Source: Alsobacter sp045348435 (GTDB lineage: Bacteria; Pseudomonadota; Alphaproteobacteria; Rhizobiales; Beijerinckiaceae). Taken from it: a stretch of 64,000 bases of DNA. The translations under genes and the position numbers were made by a program. The stretch lies in contig NZ_CP157484.1 of NCBI RefSeq assembly GCF_045348435.1, positions 4,650,001 through 4,714,000 on the forward strand. The letters are read 5' to 3'. Shown here one piece after another: positions 1 to 8,639 of this stretch (position 1 is the stretch's first letter; each line of letters opens with the position of its first letter). The notes under the pieces were generated by a model. It saw only the letters and a program-made list of their open reading frames with translations. It was not told the DNA's origin and did no database searches.

Positions 1-233
1 TCGGCGGCGGACGCGGCCGGATCGGCCGGCTTGCTGCGCGTCACGGGGGCGGTGGCGTAGGGCTCGCCCCCGTAGGGATCCTTCACGATCACCAGATAGC
101 CGGCCAACACCAGGAAAACCGTCGCCACGCCGCCGACGAAAAGATTGCCCAGCGCCAGCGGCATGCGGCGGGGAGGCCGCCGAGCCGTTTCAAGCCCGAG
201 GGGGCGGGTCAGTTCATCGTGGCCCAACGTCAC
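1..233 (-). CDS. Divergent polysaccharide deacetylase family protein, N-terminal part (runs off the window)
   Basis: Only the first 77 or so codons are inside the window. The GTG start at 233 opens a product beginning VTLGHDELTRPLGLE, followed by a basic stretch and a hydrophobic segment (about residues 26–48) that would be an N-terminal membrane anchor, then a Pro/Ala-rich linker. The short TRPLG leader, one anchor and position directly after ctpA fit the divergent polysaccharide deacetylase family, which in Hyphomicrobiales follows ctpA. GGGA lies about 8 bases before the GTG. The catalytic domain lies outside the window, so the call rests on the leader and the gene order. Confidence 0.6.
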   Translation of the reverse strand, partial: MTLGHDELTRPLGLETARRPPRRMPLALGNLFVGGVATVFLVLAGYLVIVKDPYGGEPYATAPVTRSKPADPAASAA

Positions 234-302
234 GTGCGGTCCCGTCGAGTGATCAAGCGAAACGCGTCCTGAACGGCGAGCCCAACCGTTCGGACCGCCG
301 CC

Positions 303-327
303 GAATCATAGCTGAATCCTATGATTC
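303..327. promoter_or_regulatory. Cluster of three GANTC sites inside an 8-bp inverted repeat
   Basis: GAATC at 303–307, GAATC at 314–318 and GATTC at 323–327 lie within 25 bases. The outer two form the arms of a perfect inverted repeat (GAATCATA, 9-base loop, TATGATTC). GANTC is the target of the alphaproteobacterial cell-cycle methylase CcrM. The cluster lies about 70–95 bases upstream of the deacetylase start, so methylation-dependent control of that gene is possible, but this is inference. Confidence 0.5.
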
Positions 328-350
328 GCTAGGACGGGAACAATCATCTA

Positions 351-383
351 CAAAAAAGCAGCGGAACCTGTGGCTCCGCCGCT
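351..383 (-). terminator. Rho-independent terminator of the ctpA operon
   Basis: Read on the minus strand, a 12-bp stem (372–383 with 357–368, including two G-U pairs) with a 3-base loop is followed by six T. It lies 43 bases past the ctpA stop and would separate the ctpA operon from the deacetylase gene. Confidence 0.85.
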
Positions 384-425
384 TCACTTCCGCCGATCTC
401 GGCGCCTGCGCGCCGCGTGCGCCTA

Positions 426-1772
426 TCAGTTCGGGGCGTTGGCCGGCTTCCCGGACGCTGAGGGGTTGCTCGCCTTGGCGCCGGCGTCGTTGACCTTGAC
501 GCCGCGCAGCAGGTCGAAGGCGTAGTTCAGCTGCTTGTCGTTCTTGGGATCCGGCGGGACATAGGCCGAGCTGCCGCCCTGCTCGTCGTCGCCGTTCTTC
601 AGGTGGCCCTTCAGGCTGGCCTCACCCTTGGTCTCGTCCTTGCCCTTCAGCTCGGCCGGAACCTCGTTAAGCACCTGCACGTCGGGGTCGATGCCCTTGG
701 CCTGGATCGAGCGGCCGGACGGCGTGTAGTAGCGGGCCGTCGTCAGGCGCACCGCGCCGTTGGACCCGAGCGGGATGATCGTCTGCACCGAGCCCTTGCC
801 GAAGGACCGGCTGCCGATGATGGTCGCCCGCTTGTGGTCCTGCAGCGCGCCGGCCACGATCTCGGAGGCCGACGCCGAGCCGCCATTGATCAGGACGATC
901 ACCGGCTTGCCCTTGGTCAGGTCGCCCGAGCGGGCGTTGTAGCGCTGCGTCTCGTCGGCGTTACGCCCGCGGGTGGAAACGATCTCGCCCCTCTCCAGGA
1001 AGGCGTCCGACACCGCGATCGCCTGGTCGAGCAGGCCGCCCGGATTGTTGCGCAGGTCGATGACGTAGCCCTTCAGCTTGTCGGCTCCGACATCCTTGGT
1101 GATGGTGTCGATCGAGTTCTTCAGGCCCTCGAAGGTCTGCTCGTTGAACTGGGTGATGCGCACATAGCCGACATCCGTCTCGCTGCGCGAGCGAACCGAC
1201 TTGATGCGGATCACGTCGCGGGTCAGCTTCAGCTCGAGCGGGTCGCTGGCGCCCTTGCGGGTGATCTTGAGGCGCACCACGGAGTTCACAGCGCCGCGCA
1301 TCTTGTCGACGGCCTGGTTGAGGCTGAGCCCCTGCACGGCGTCGTCGTCGATGGCGGTGATGATGTCGCCGGCCTGCACGCCGGCCCGGGAGGCGGGCGT
1401 ATCGTCGATGGGCGAAACGACCTTGATCAGGCCTTCCTCCATCGTGACCTCGATGCCCAGCCCGCCGAACTCTCCGCGCGTCTGCACCTGCATGTCGCGG
1501 AAGCTCTTGGCGTCCAGGTAGCTCGAATGCGGATCGAGGCCCGACAGCATGCCGTTGATCGCCGACTCGATCAGCTTCGATTCGTCAGGCTTCTCGACAT
1601 AGTCGGATCGGATCTTCTCGAACACATCCCCGAACAGGTTCAGCTGCCGATAGGTGTCCGACGCCGCCGCCACGGCGCTGGTCGTCGACAGCAGCCGGTC
1701 GTTCGTCGCCAGCGTGGCGGCGCCGGCCCCGAGGACGACGCCGAGCATGAGCATGGGGAACTTGCGCATCAT
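426..1772 (-). CDS. ctpA: Carboxy-terminal processing protease, S41 family
   Basis: Periplasmic serine protease that trims envelope proteins or peptidoglycan hydrolases at their C-termini. After a signal-anchor (MMRKFPMLMLGVVLGAGAA) comes a PDZ domain (about residues 95–180, with GGLGIEV and AGVQAGDII) and the S41 catalytic domain. The Ser of GGSASASEI (about 301) and the Lys of SFGKGSVQT (about 326) form the Ser/Lys dyad. The 448-aa length is normal. I chose ATG 1772 because it overlaps the stop of the upstream gene by ATGA and has GAGAAAG before it; a start at 1805 would add 11 residues. The two genes are translationally coupled, which fits a shared role in cell-wall remodelling. Confidence 0.95.
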   Translation of the reverse strand: MMRKFPMLMLGVVLGAGAATLATNDRLLSTTSAVAAASDTYRQLNLFGDVFEKIRSDYVEKPDESKLIESAINGMLSGLDPHSSYLDAKSFRDMQVQTRGEFGGLGIEVTMEEGLIKVVSPIDDTPASRAGVQAGDIITAIDDDAVQGLSLNQAVDKMRGAVNSVVRLKITRKGASDPLELKLTRDVIRIKSVRSRSETDVGYVRITQFNEQTFEGLKNSIDTITKDVGADKLKGYVIDLRNNPGGLLDQAIAVSDAFLERGEIVSTRGRNADETQRYNARSGDLTKGKPVIVLINGGSASASEIVAGALQDHKRATIIGSRSFGKGSVQTIIPLGSNGAVRLTTARYYTPSGRSIQAKGIDPDVQVLNEVPAELKGKDETKGEASLKGHLKNGDDEQGGSSAYVPPDPKNDKQLNYAFDLLRGVKVNDAGAKASNPSASGKPANAPN

Positions 1773-3160
1773 CCGCGAACTTTCTCGTTCGTCGATGCCG
1801 CCCACCAGGGCGACGGATCGATCGATATCCCGTCTTTCCGAAACTCTACGTAGAGCACCGGTTGCGATGTTTCGCTACCCACCGACGCCGCGGTCGCCTG
1901 GGACCCTTCGCCCATGACGGCCACGGGCTCACCCGCCAGCACGAACTGTCCCAGGCTGACATTGATCCGATCCATGCCAGCCAGGAGGAGATAGTACCCA
2001 CCGCCGGCGTTGATGATCAAGAGTTGCCCGTAGGTGCGGAATGGTCCCGCATACGCCACCCAGCCATCACATGGCGCCGAAACGAAGGCGCCGGGCCTGG
2101 TGGCGTACGACATTCCCTTCAGGGTGCCGCCCACCGCGTCGGGAGCGTTGAAGCGCTTCAGCAAAACGCCGCTCACCGGCACCGGCAAAAGCCCCTTGGC
2201 CTCTGAAAATGCAAGCTTTGGGGCCAGGCGGGCCGGGTCGCGGAACGCCAGGGCGGCGATTTTGTCGCGGGTCTCCTTGACCTCGCTTTCGCGGGCGAGG
2301 CGGGTCTGTTCCTCCGCCGAGAGGGCGGCGCGCCGGGCCTCGTCGGCGGCCCGTGCGGCGGCGTCGATTTCGGTCTCCAGACGGCCGATCAATTCCTTGA
2401 GAGTTTGGGCTTTGCTGGCCAGGGCGGCGGCTTTTTCGGCCTCCTGGGCCGAATTTTGCTCGGCGCTGGCGAGCTCCTTCTGGCGAGACTCGACGAGCGC
2501 GGCGAGCCGCTGCCGGTCCTCCACCAGCGAGCCGACATCCTTGGCGAGCGTGTCGCGCTCCGTCGCGGCGGCCGCGCGCAACCGCACCATCTCGGCGAGG
2601 TCGGAGGCGAGCGCCTCCGTCTCCGAGCGCAGCTCGGGCAGCACCGCGCCGAGAAGCATCGAGGTGCGCACCGCCTCCAGCATGTCCTCGGGCCGCACCA
2701 GGACCACGGGCGGCGGACTGCGGCCGAGCCGCTGAAGGGCGGCCAGGACCTCGACGACGATGCTCCGACGCCCCTCCAGCGAGGTCCGGATCGCGTCTTC
2801 CGTCTGGCTCAGCGTGGCGAGCCTGCCTTCGATCGCGGTGATCCGTTCTTCGGTCGCGCGCAGGCGGTTGCTGGTCTCGATCAGAGTGGCGTTCAGCCGC
2901 GCCCTGTCCGAGCGGATCCCCGCGACCTCCTTCTCCAGGCGGGCGCGGTCGGCGCTGGTCGATTGCAGAAACCGCTCCGTCGCCTCCAACTCGAGCCGGC
3001 GCGTCGCCCTTTCGGCCGCCTTGAGGCTTGCGTCCGGCGCGGCGGGCGCGCCCTGCTCGGCCGACGCGGGATCGAGGGCCCACGCTCCGCCTGGCGCCAG
3101 GCCGAGGCAGACACCAAGGCCCATGCCGAGGATCGCATGTCGCAAGGGGTTCAGCCGCAT
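1769..3160 (-). CDS. EnvC-like murein hydrolase activator (coiled coil plus degenerate LytM)
   Basis: Exported regulator of septal amidases. A signal peptide (MRLNPLRHAILGMGLG…GGAWA) is followed by long coiled coil (about residues 45–300, rich in E, R, A and L) and a C-terminal M23/LytM-like domain. Where active LytM enzymes carry a zinc-binding HxH near a Tyr, this protein has YYLLLAGMDRI, so the metal site appears lost, as in EnvC-type activators that do not cut peptidoglycan themselves. The start at 3160 begins the signal peptide and has GGAGG 12 bases upstream; the frame stays open to 3220. It overlaps ctpA by 4 bases. Confidence 0.88.
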   Translation of the reverse strand: MRLNPLRHAILGMGLGVCLGLAPGGAWALDPASAEQGAPAAPDASLKAAERATRRLELEATERFLQSTSADRARLEKEVAGIRSDRARLNATLIETSNRLRATEERITAIEGRLATLSQTEDAIRTSLEGRRSIVVEVLAALQRLGRSPPPVVLVRPEDMLEAVRTSMLLGAVLPELRSETEALASDLAEMVRLRAAAATERDTLAKDVGSLVEDRQRLAALVESRQKELASAEQNSAQEAEKAAALASKAQTLKELIGRLETEIDAAARAADEARRAALSAEEQTRLARESEVKETRDKIAALAFRDPARLAPKLAFSEAKGLLPVPVSGVLLKRFNAPDAVGGTLKGMSYATRPGAFVSAPCDGWVAYAGPFRTYGQLLIINAGGGYYLLLAGMDRINVSLGQFVLAGEPVAVMGEGSQATAASVGSETSQPVLYVEFRKDGISIDPSPWWAASTNEKVRG

Positions 3161-3275
3161 CGGCCGTGTCGCGCCTCCGCCCCGAATCGGGCTCTCTGGT
3201 GTCGCCAGTGTGCCCCGCAATGCGGCAAGCTGATGGGGGCTCGGGCGTCATCCACACGCTTTGCGGCGAGGCCCG

Positions 3276-3755
3276 TCAAGCCCGATGATAGGGGTGGCCA
3301 GCCAAGATGGTCATCGCCCTGTAGAGCTGTTCGGCCGTGAGCACGCGTATGATCTGATGAGGCAGCGTCATGCGCCCGAAGGCCAGACACGTCTCGGCGC
3401 GGGCCAGCAGGGCCGGGTCGAGGCCGTCCGCCCCTCCGATCGCCAGCGCCAGGCTCCGGCGGCCCGCGTCGCGCTGCGTCGCGAGCGCCTGCGCGAAAGC
3501 CTCGCTGGTGGGCGATCCGCCGCGCTCGTCAAGGACGAACAGCACGCCGTCCCCGAGCTTGCCCACAATGGCGGCGGCCTCCTCGGCTTTTCGATCTGCG
3601 GCGCGCGGACTGCGGCTCTCTGGCAACTCCACCGTCTCGAAGCCCGTGAAGCCGAGCGCACGACCCGACGCGCGGGCGCGCTCCTCGTAGCGCGCGGCCA
3701 GTTCCCGTTCAGGGCCATCCTTCAGACGGCCGACCGCGATGACGAAGATGCGCAC
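3276..3755 (-). CDS. rlmH: 23S rRNA (pseudouridine1915-N3)-methyltransferase
   Basis: SPOUT-class methyltransferase that modifies pseudouridine 1915 in helix 69 of 23S rRNA on assembled 70S ribosomes. The 159-aa protein has the family start MRIFVIAVGRLKDGPE, the LDERGG segment (about 80), the IGGADG loop that forms part of the SAM-binding knot (about 105) and the conserved end HQIIRVLTAEQLYRAMTILAGHPYH. Length is as usual. It lies 60 bases downstream of rsfS, as in most Hyphomicrobiales. Confidence 0.96.
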   Translation of the reverse strand: MRIFVIAVGRLKDGPERELAARYEERARASGRALGFTGFETVELPESRSPRAADRKAEEAAAIVGKLGDGVLFVLDERGGSPTSEAFAQALATQRDAGRRSLALAIGGADGLDPALLARAETCLAFGRMTLPHQIIRVLTAEQLYRAMTILAGHPYHRA

Positions 3756-3815
3756 AGGTCGGATCTCCGCGCCCGCGGCGCGCTGGTCGACGTCAGGCGG
3801 CCTGGATGGCGCGGG

Positions 3816-4223
3816 TTACGAGACGGCGCGATCGGCCGGCCGGTCCCCGCTCCACATCTTTTCCAGGTTGTAGAAATGCCGGACCTCGGGCCTGAAGACG
3901 TGCACGATGACATCGCCGGCGTCGATGAGCACCCAATCGCAGTGGGGCATGCCCTCGACCCTGATGTCCTTGCGTCCACGCTCCTTGAGGCCTTCGATGA
4001 CGCGATCGGCGATCGACCCAACATGCCTGTTGGACCGGCCCGATGTCACGATCATGGCGTCGGCGAGGGAGGTTTTGCCCGTCAGGTCGATGGAGACCGT
4101 GTCCTCGGCTTTAGCATCGTCCAGGAGCCCGAGAACCAACGGGAGCGTCGCGTCGTCGTTCGGCTCGACCGAGCCGGTCGCGGCGAGGTGCGAAGTCTCG
4201 GCGACTTCGCGAAGGTTGGTCAT
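3816..4223 (-). CDS. rsfS: Ribosomal silencing factor RsfS
   Basis: Binds L14 on the free 50S subunit and blocks subunit joining when nutrients run out. The conserved core is visible: KAEDTVSIDLTGKTSLADAMIVTSG, RHVGSIADRVIEGLKE, EGMPHCDWVLIDAGDVIVHVF and the end REFY-like RHFYNLEKMWSGD. ATG 4223 gives a 135-aa protein of normal size; the open frame continues up to 4406 without similarity to the family. It sits between nadD and rlmH, the usual order. Confidence 0.95.
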   Translation of the reverse strand: MTNLREVAETSHLAATGSVEPNDDATLPLVLGLLDDAKAEDTVSIDLTGKTSLADAMIVTSGRSNRHVGSIADRVIEGLKERGRKDIRVEGMPHCDWVLIDAGDVIVHVFRPEVRHFYNLEKMWSGDRPADRAVS

Positions 4224-4314
4224 TGTCAGCGTTCGACCCTCTTGTCGATGTGCGCGCAATTCGCGCATCTCGTGAATATAGTCGAAACGGGCCGAAGTTC
4301 CAATGAGGGCGGAC

Positions 4315-4992
4315 TCAGTCTTTTTCAGCGCATGACGGAGCCGGCGGATTTGCTTGGGCGCGCTGTCGCCGGAGCGCCGTCGACGACAGGGGCGAACGGC
4401 GCCCATGCAGGAAGGTCCAGGCCGGCGTGGCCGCGCCGGGCAGCAGCCCCGCGTCGCTCTCGTCCAGGCGATGCCGCGCCAGCGCGACGGCCGCGGCCGA
4501 GCGCGACGCTTTCAGCGTCGACCCCGGCCGGTCGATGACCGCAATCGGCATCAGGCCCGCGATTAGCCGCCATCGCTGCCAGCGATGGAAGTTGGCGAGG
4601 TTGTCGGCCCCCATCAGCCAGACGAAGTTCACCCCCGGACAGCGCCGACCCAGATAGGCCAGCGTGTCGTGGGTGAAGCGCGTGCCGATCGCCGCCTCGA
4701 AGCCGGTGACGTCGATCCTGGGATCCCGGGCGACGGCGCGGGCCGCCGCCATGCGCTCGCGCAGGGGCGGCAGCCCGGCGTTGTCCTTGAGCGGGTTGCC
4801 GGGCGTGACGATCCACCAGACGCGGTCCAGTCCCATCCGACGCAGCGCGGTCTCGCTGGCCAGGAGATGTCCGTGGTGAGCGGGATTGAACGAGCCTCCG
4901 AGCAGGCCGATCCGCATGCCCGGGGCGTGCCGGGGCAGGCTGGGGAGCGGACCGGTGGTGCGGGGCTGGACGAGAGGGCCTTCGACGCGCAT
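4315..4992 (-). CDS. nadD: Nicotinate-nucleotide adenylyltransferase
   Basis: Makes deamido-NAD from nicotinate mononucleotide and ATP. The nucleotidyltransferase signature GLLGGSFNPAHHGH (with HxGH), the WWIVTPGNPLK segment, MGADNLANFHRW and the C-terminal SSTALR motif are all present. The start is uncertain: ATG 4917 begins directly at MRIGLLGG, but the preceding LPSLPRHAPG stretch resembles N-terminal extensions of Hyphomicrobiales NadD, so I prefer ATG 4992 (225 aa). Neither has a clear ribosome binding site. The frame stays open far upstream, antisense to eutB, and that part is not coding. Confidence 0.9.
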   Translation of the reverse strand: MRVEGPLVQPRTTGPLPSLPRHAPGMRIGLLGGSFNPAHHGHLLASETALRRMGLDRVWWIVTPGNPLKDNAGLPPLRERMAAARAVARDPRIDVTGFEAAIGTRFTHDTLAYLGRRCPGVNFVWLMGADNLANFHRWQRWRLIAGLMPIAVIDRPGSTLKASRSAAAVALARHRLDESDAGLLPGAATPAWTFLHGRRSPLSSTALRRQRAQANPPAPSCAEKD

Positions 4993-5121
4993 GCGCGGCG
5001 ACCATGGCGGCTGCGACGCGGCGGCGCAAGCATCCGCCCCGGTCCGAAGCTTGCTTGCCCGCTTCGGGTCCGCCCGCCATAGTTCGGCGACCGCGGAGGC
5101 GCGAGCAGCGACGGAACGCAG

Positions 5122-6507
5122 ATGGCCTACCGGATCATGATCGGCCCACGCATGTGGGTTTTCGGCGATCTCAAGGAGCTGATGGCCAAGGCGACGCCGC
5201 CGCGCTCCGGGGATCGGCTCGCCGGGGTCGCGGCCGAAACGGCCGAGGAAAGCGTGGCCGCCCGCATGGCGCTGGCCGATACGCCGCTCAAGCGCATCCT
5301 CGCCGAACCGCTCATTCCCTATGAGGCGGACGAGGTCACCCGTCTCATCCTCGACAGCCACGACGACGCGGCCTTCGCGCCGGTGGCGTCCCTCACGGTC
5401 GGCGGCTTCCGCGACTGGCTCCTCTCGGACGCCGCCACCCCCGAAGCGCTCGGCGCGCTGGCCAAGGGCGTCACGCCCGAGATCGCGGCGGCGGTCAGCA
5501 AGGTGATGCGCAACCAGGATCTCATCGCCGCGGCCCGCAAATGCCGCGTCGTCAAGCGGTTCCGCAACACCATCGGGCTGCCCGGCACGATGGCGGTCCG
5601 GCTGCAGCCCAACCACCCCACCGACGACCGCAAGGGCGTCGCGGCCTCCATCCTGGACGGGCTGCTGCTGGGCGCCGGGGACGCCTGCATCGGGATCAAT
5701 CCGGCCAGCGACAACACCGCCGTGATCGGCGACCTCATGAAGCTGGTCGACGACGTCATCGCCCGGTTCGAGATCCCGACACAGTCCTGCGTGCTCACCC
5801 ATGTCACGACGACGCTCGAACTGATCCGCCGCGGCGCGCCGGTCGATCTCGTGTTCCAGTCGGTCGCCGGCACGCAGGCGGCCAACCGCTCCTTCGGCGT
5901 CGATCTCGCGATGTTGCGCGAGGCGCGCGAGGCGGCGCTGTCGCTGGGGCGCGGCACGGTCGGCTCCAACGTCATGTATTTCGAGACCGGCCAGGGCTCG
6001 GCCCTCTCGGCCGGCGCGCATCACGGCGTCGACCAGCAGACCTGCGAGGCCCGCGCCTATGCGGTCGCGCGCGCCTTCGATCCGCTGCTCGTCAACACGG
6101 TCGTCGGCTTCATCGGGCCGGAATATCTCTATGACGGCAAGGAGATCATTCGGGCCGGCCTGGAGGACCATTTCTGCGGCAAGCTGATGGGCCTGCCGCT
6201 GGGCGTGGACGTCTGCTACACGAACCACGCCGAAGCCGACCAGGACGACATGGACACCTTGCTGACCGTGCTGGCCGCGGCGGGCGTCAGCTATGTCATG
6301 GGCGTGCCGGGCGCGGACGACGTGATGCTGAACTACCAGTCGACCTCGTTCCACGACGCCCTCTACGTCCGCGAGGTGTTCGGCCTGCGGCGCGCCCCGG
6401 AATTCGAGGCCTGGCTGGCCCGCATGGGCATCGCCGGACCGGATGGGCGGCTCCTGCCCGGACAGGCGCCGCGGCTGCTCGGGGCGGCCCGGGAACTGGC
6501 CGCCTGA
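5122..6507 (+). CDS. eutB: Ethanolamine ammonia-lyase large subunit
   Basis: Catalytic subunit of adenosylcobalamin-dependent ethanolamine ammonia-lyase, which converts ethanolamine to acetaldehyde and ammonia. The 461-aa sequence is full length, with typical blocks NTIGLPGTMAVRLQPNHPTDDRKG, DACIGINPASDN, VLTHVTTTLELI, MYFETGQGSALSAGAHHG and LGVDVCYTNHAEADQDDMD. The stop overlaps the eutC start by one base. No eutA reactivase, microcompartment or regulator gene is adjacent. The pair sits between nadD and proA on the opposite strand, splitting a block that is usually continuous in this order, so it is probably an insertion. Confidence 0.96.
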   Translation: MAYRIMIGPRMWVFGDLKELMAKATPPRSGDRLAGVAAETAEESVAARMALADTPLKRILAEPLIPYEADEVTRLILDSHDDAAFAPVASLTVGGFRDWLLSDAATPEALGALAKGVTPEIAAAVSKVMRNQDLIAAARKCRVVKRFRNTIGLPGTMAVRLQPNHPTDDRKGVAASILDGLLLGAGDACIGINPASDNTAVIGDLMKLVDDVIARFEIPTQSCVLTHVTTTLELIRRGAPVDLVFQSVAGTQAANRSFGVDLAMLREAREAALSLGRGTVGSNVMYFETGQGSALSAGAHHGVDQQTCEARAYAVARAFDPLLVNTVVGFIGPEYLYDGKEIIRAGLEDHFCGKLMGLPLGVDVCYTNHAEADQDDMDTLLTVLAAAGVSYVMGVPGADDVMLNYQSTSFHDALYVREVFGLRRAPEFEAWLARMGIAGPDGRLLPGQAPRLLGAARELAA

Positions 6508-7325
6508 TGACCGACGCTCCCTCCAGGCCACCGCCCTCGCCTTCACAGGCCGGTCCTGACCCGCTGGCCGCCCTGCGCGCCTTCACGCCCGCCCGCATCG
6601 GGCTGGGCCGCTCCGGCGCCAGCCTGCCGACGCGCGAGGTGCTGGGCTTCGCCATGGCGCACGCCCTGGCGCGCGACGCCGTGCACGCCGCCCTGGACGC
6701 CGAAGCGGCCGCCGCCGGCCTGCGCGGGCTCGGCCTGCAGGCCGTGATCTGCGACAGCGCCGCGCCGGCGCGAGACGTCTATCTGCGCCGGCCCGACCTC
6801 GGACGCACCCTGTCGGCCGCAAGCCGGCTTGCCCTGGAGGCGCTTCGTCCCGATCCGGCCGATGTGGCGCTGGTGATCGCCGACGGCCTGTCGGCGCGGG
6901 CCGTGCACGACAACGCCATCCCGTTCGCGGCGGCGCTGCTCCCCTTGCTCGCCGCGGCGGGCCTGACCGTCGGTCCGGCCGTGGTGGCCCGGCAGGCCCG
7001 GGTCGCGCTGGGCGACGAGATCGGCGAGAGGCTGGGCGCGCGCGCGGTCGCGGTGCTGATCGGCGAGCGTCCCGGCCTCTCGGCGCCCGACAGCCTCGGG
7101 CTTTATCTCACCTTCGGTCCGCGGCCTGGCCGTCACGATGCGGAGAGGAACTGCATCTCCAACATCCGCACGGCGGGCCTGTCCTATGCACAGGCCGCCC
7201 ACAAGGCGGCCTGGCTCATCGGCGAAGCCCTGCGCCGGGGCCTCACCGGCGTGGACCTGAAGGACGAGAGCGAGGCGGCGACGCTCGCCCCACCTCCCGC
7301 CGGACCGGCCTTGCCCGGCGCCTAA
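6507..7325 (+). CDS. eutC: Ethanolamine ammonia-lyase small subunit
   Basis: Partner of EutB that helps bind the B12 cofactor. Family segments include FTPARIGLGRSGASLPT, FAMAHALARDAVHAALD, DGLSARAVHDNAIPF, ARVALGDEIGE, GERPGLSAPDSLGLYLT and the conserved RNCISNIRTAGLSYAQAA. The 272-aa length is normal. Its start uses the TGATG overlap with eutB, so translation is coupled. The 3' end overlaps the end of the convergent proA by 4 bases (7322–7325), which leaves no room for a terminator between them. Confidence 0.95.
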   Translation: MTDAPSRPPPSPSQAGPDPLAALRAFTPARIGLGRSGASLPTREVLGFAMAHALARDAVHAALDAEAAAAGLRGLGLQAVICDSAAPARDVYLRRPDLGRTLSAASRLALEALRPDPADVALVIADGLSARAVHDNAIPFAAALLPLLAAAGLTVGPAVVARQARVALGDEIGERLGARAVAVLIGERPGLSAPDSLGLYLTFGPRPGRHDAERNCISNIRTAGLSYAQAAHKAAWLIGEALRRGLTGVDLKDESEAATLAPPPAGPALPGA

Positions 7326-8623
7326 GACCGGGTCTGCCCGGTCCCGTGGACGCGGTACTTGAAGCTCGTCAGCTGCTCCACGCCCACCGGGCCGCGCGCA
7401 TGCATGCGGCCGGTCGCGATGCCGATCTCCGCCCCGAAGCCGAACTCCCCGCCATCCGCGAATTGCGTCGAGGCGTTGTGCAGCACGATGGCCGAGTCGA
7501 CCTCCGCCAGGAACCGCTCGGCGGCGGCCTCGTCCTGGGTGACGATGGAATCCGTGTGGTGGGACCCATAGGTCTCGATGTGGTCGATCGCGCCGTCGAG
7601 GCCGTCGACGACCCGCACGGCCAGGATGGCGTCGAGATACTCGGTCCGCCAGTCCTCCTCGCTCGCCGCCACGACCCGCGGATCGACCGCCCGCGTCGGC
7701 CCGTCTCCCCGCACTTCGCAGCCGGCGTCCAGCAGCGCTGTCACGAGCGGCGCCAGATGCGTGGCCGCGCAGGCGCGGTCCACCAGCAGCGTTTCGGCCG
7801 AGCCGCACACGCCGGTGCGCCGAAGCTTGGCGTTGAGCACGATGGCCTTCGCCATCTCCAGGTCGGCGGCGGCGTGCACGAATACGTGGCAAAGCCCCTC
7901 CAGATGCGCGAAGACCGGGACCCTCGCCTCGCTCTGGACGCGCTCGACGAGGCTCTTGCCGCCCCGCGGCACGATGACGTCCACCGCGCCGTCGAGGCCC
8001 GCCAGCATGGCCCCGACCGCGGCGCGGTCGGCCGTCGGGACGAGCTGGATGGCGTCCTCCGGCAGGCCCGCCTGGGCGAGGCCGCGGCGCAACGCCGCCG
8101 CGATCGCCCCCGAGCTGCGCAGGCTCTCCGATCCGCAGCGCAGGATGGTGGCGTTGCCGGCCTTCACGCACAGGGCTCCGGCGTCGGCCGTGACGTTGGG
8201 CCGGCTCTCGAAGATGACCCCCACCACGCCGAGCGGCGTCGCGACCCGCTCGAACCGGAGCCCGTTCGGCTGGGTCCATTCGGCGAGCCTGCGCCCGACG
8301 GGGTCGGCCAGCGCGGCGATTTCCTCGACGCCCTGCGCCACGGCCTCCAGCCGCCCGGGGTCGAGCACCAGCCTGTCGATGAAGGCGCCCTTCGTGCCGC
8401 GCGCCTGCGCGTCGGCGACGTCGAGCGCGTTGGCGGCCAGGATGTCGGCCGCGCTGGCCCGGATGGCTGCAGCGCCGGCCTGGAGCGCGGCGTTCCTGGC
8501 GGACGACGACGAGGTCGCAAGCCGGCGGGCGGCCGCGCGGGCGCGCCGTCCCAGGCTCGCCATCGTGGCGGCGACATCGGCCACGGGCTCCTGGCCGTCA
8601 GGCCTGCGCGCGCTCTGCAGCAT
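7322..8623 (-). CDS. proA: Glutamate-5-semialdehyde dehydrogenase (gamma-glutamyl phosphate reductase)
   Basis: Second step of proline synthesis: NADPH-dependent reduction of gamma-glutamyl phosphate. The 433-aa protein shows the ALDH-fold blocks TPLGVVGVIFESRPNVTADAGALCVKAGNATILRCGSES, VPRGGKSLV, HLEGLCHVFVH, and the catalytic Cys in LRRTGVCGSAETLLVD, then NASTQFADGGEFGFGAEIGIATGR near the end. I chose ATG 8623 because GGAGAAGG lies just before it; the frame extends upstream to 8761 over proB without family similarity. It follows proB by 16 bases. Confidence 0.96.
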   Translation of the reverse strand: MLQSARRPDGQEPVADVAATMASLGRRARAAARRLATSSSSARNAALQAGAAAIRASAADILAANALDVADAQARGTKGAFIDRLVLDPGRLEAVAQGVEEIAALADPVGRRLAEWTQPNGLRFERVATPLGVVGVIFESRPNVTADAGALCVKAGNATILRCGSESLRSSGAIAAALRRGLAQAGLPEDAIQLVPTADRAAVGAMLAGLDGAVDVIVPRGGKSLVERVQSEARVPVFAHLEGLCHVFVHAAADLEMAKAIVLNAKLRRTGVCGSAETLLVDRACAATHLAPLVTALLDAGCEVRGDGPTRAVDPRVVAASEEDWRTEYLDAILAVRVVDGLDGAIDHIETYGSHHTDSIVTQDEAAAERFLAEVDSAIVLHNASTQFADGGEFGFGAEIGIATGRMHARGPVGVEQLTSFKYRVHGTGQTRS

Positions 8624-8639
8624 CGTCCTTCTCCGAAAG

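Noticed and set aside
4315..6546. A 743-codon open frame on the minus strand through nadD and the whole of eutB
   Set aside because: Only the last 225 codons match NadD. The remainder is antisense to a well conserved eutB and low in complexity, a usual effect of high GC third positions.
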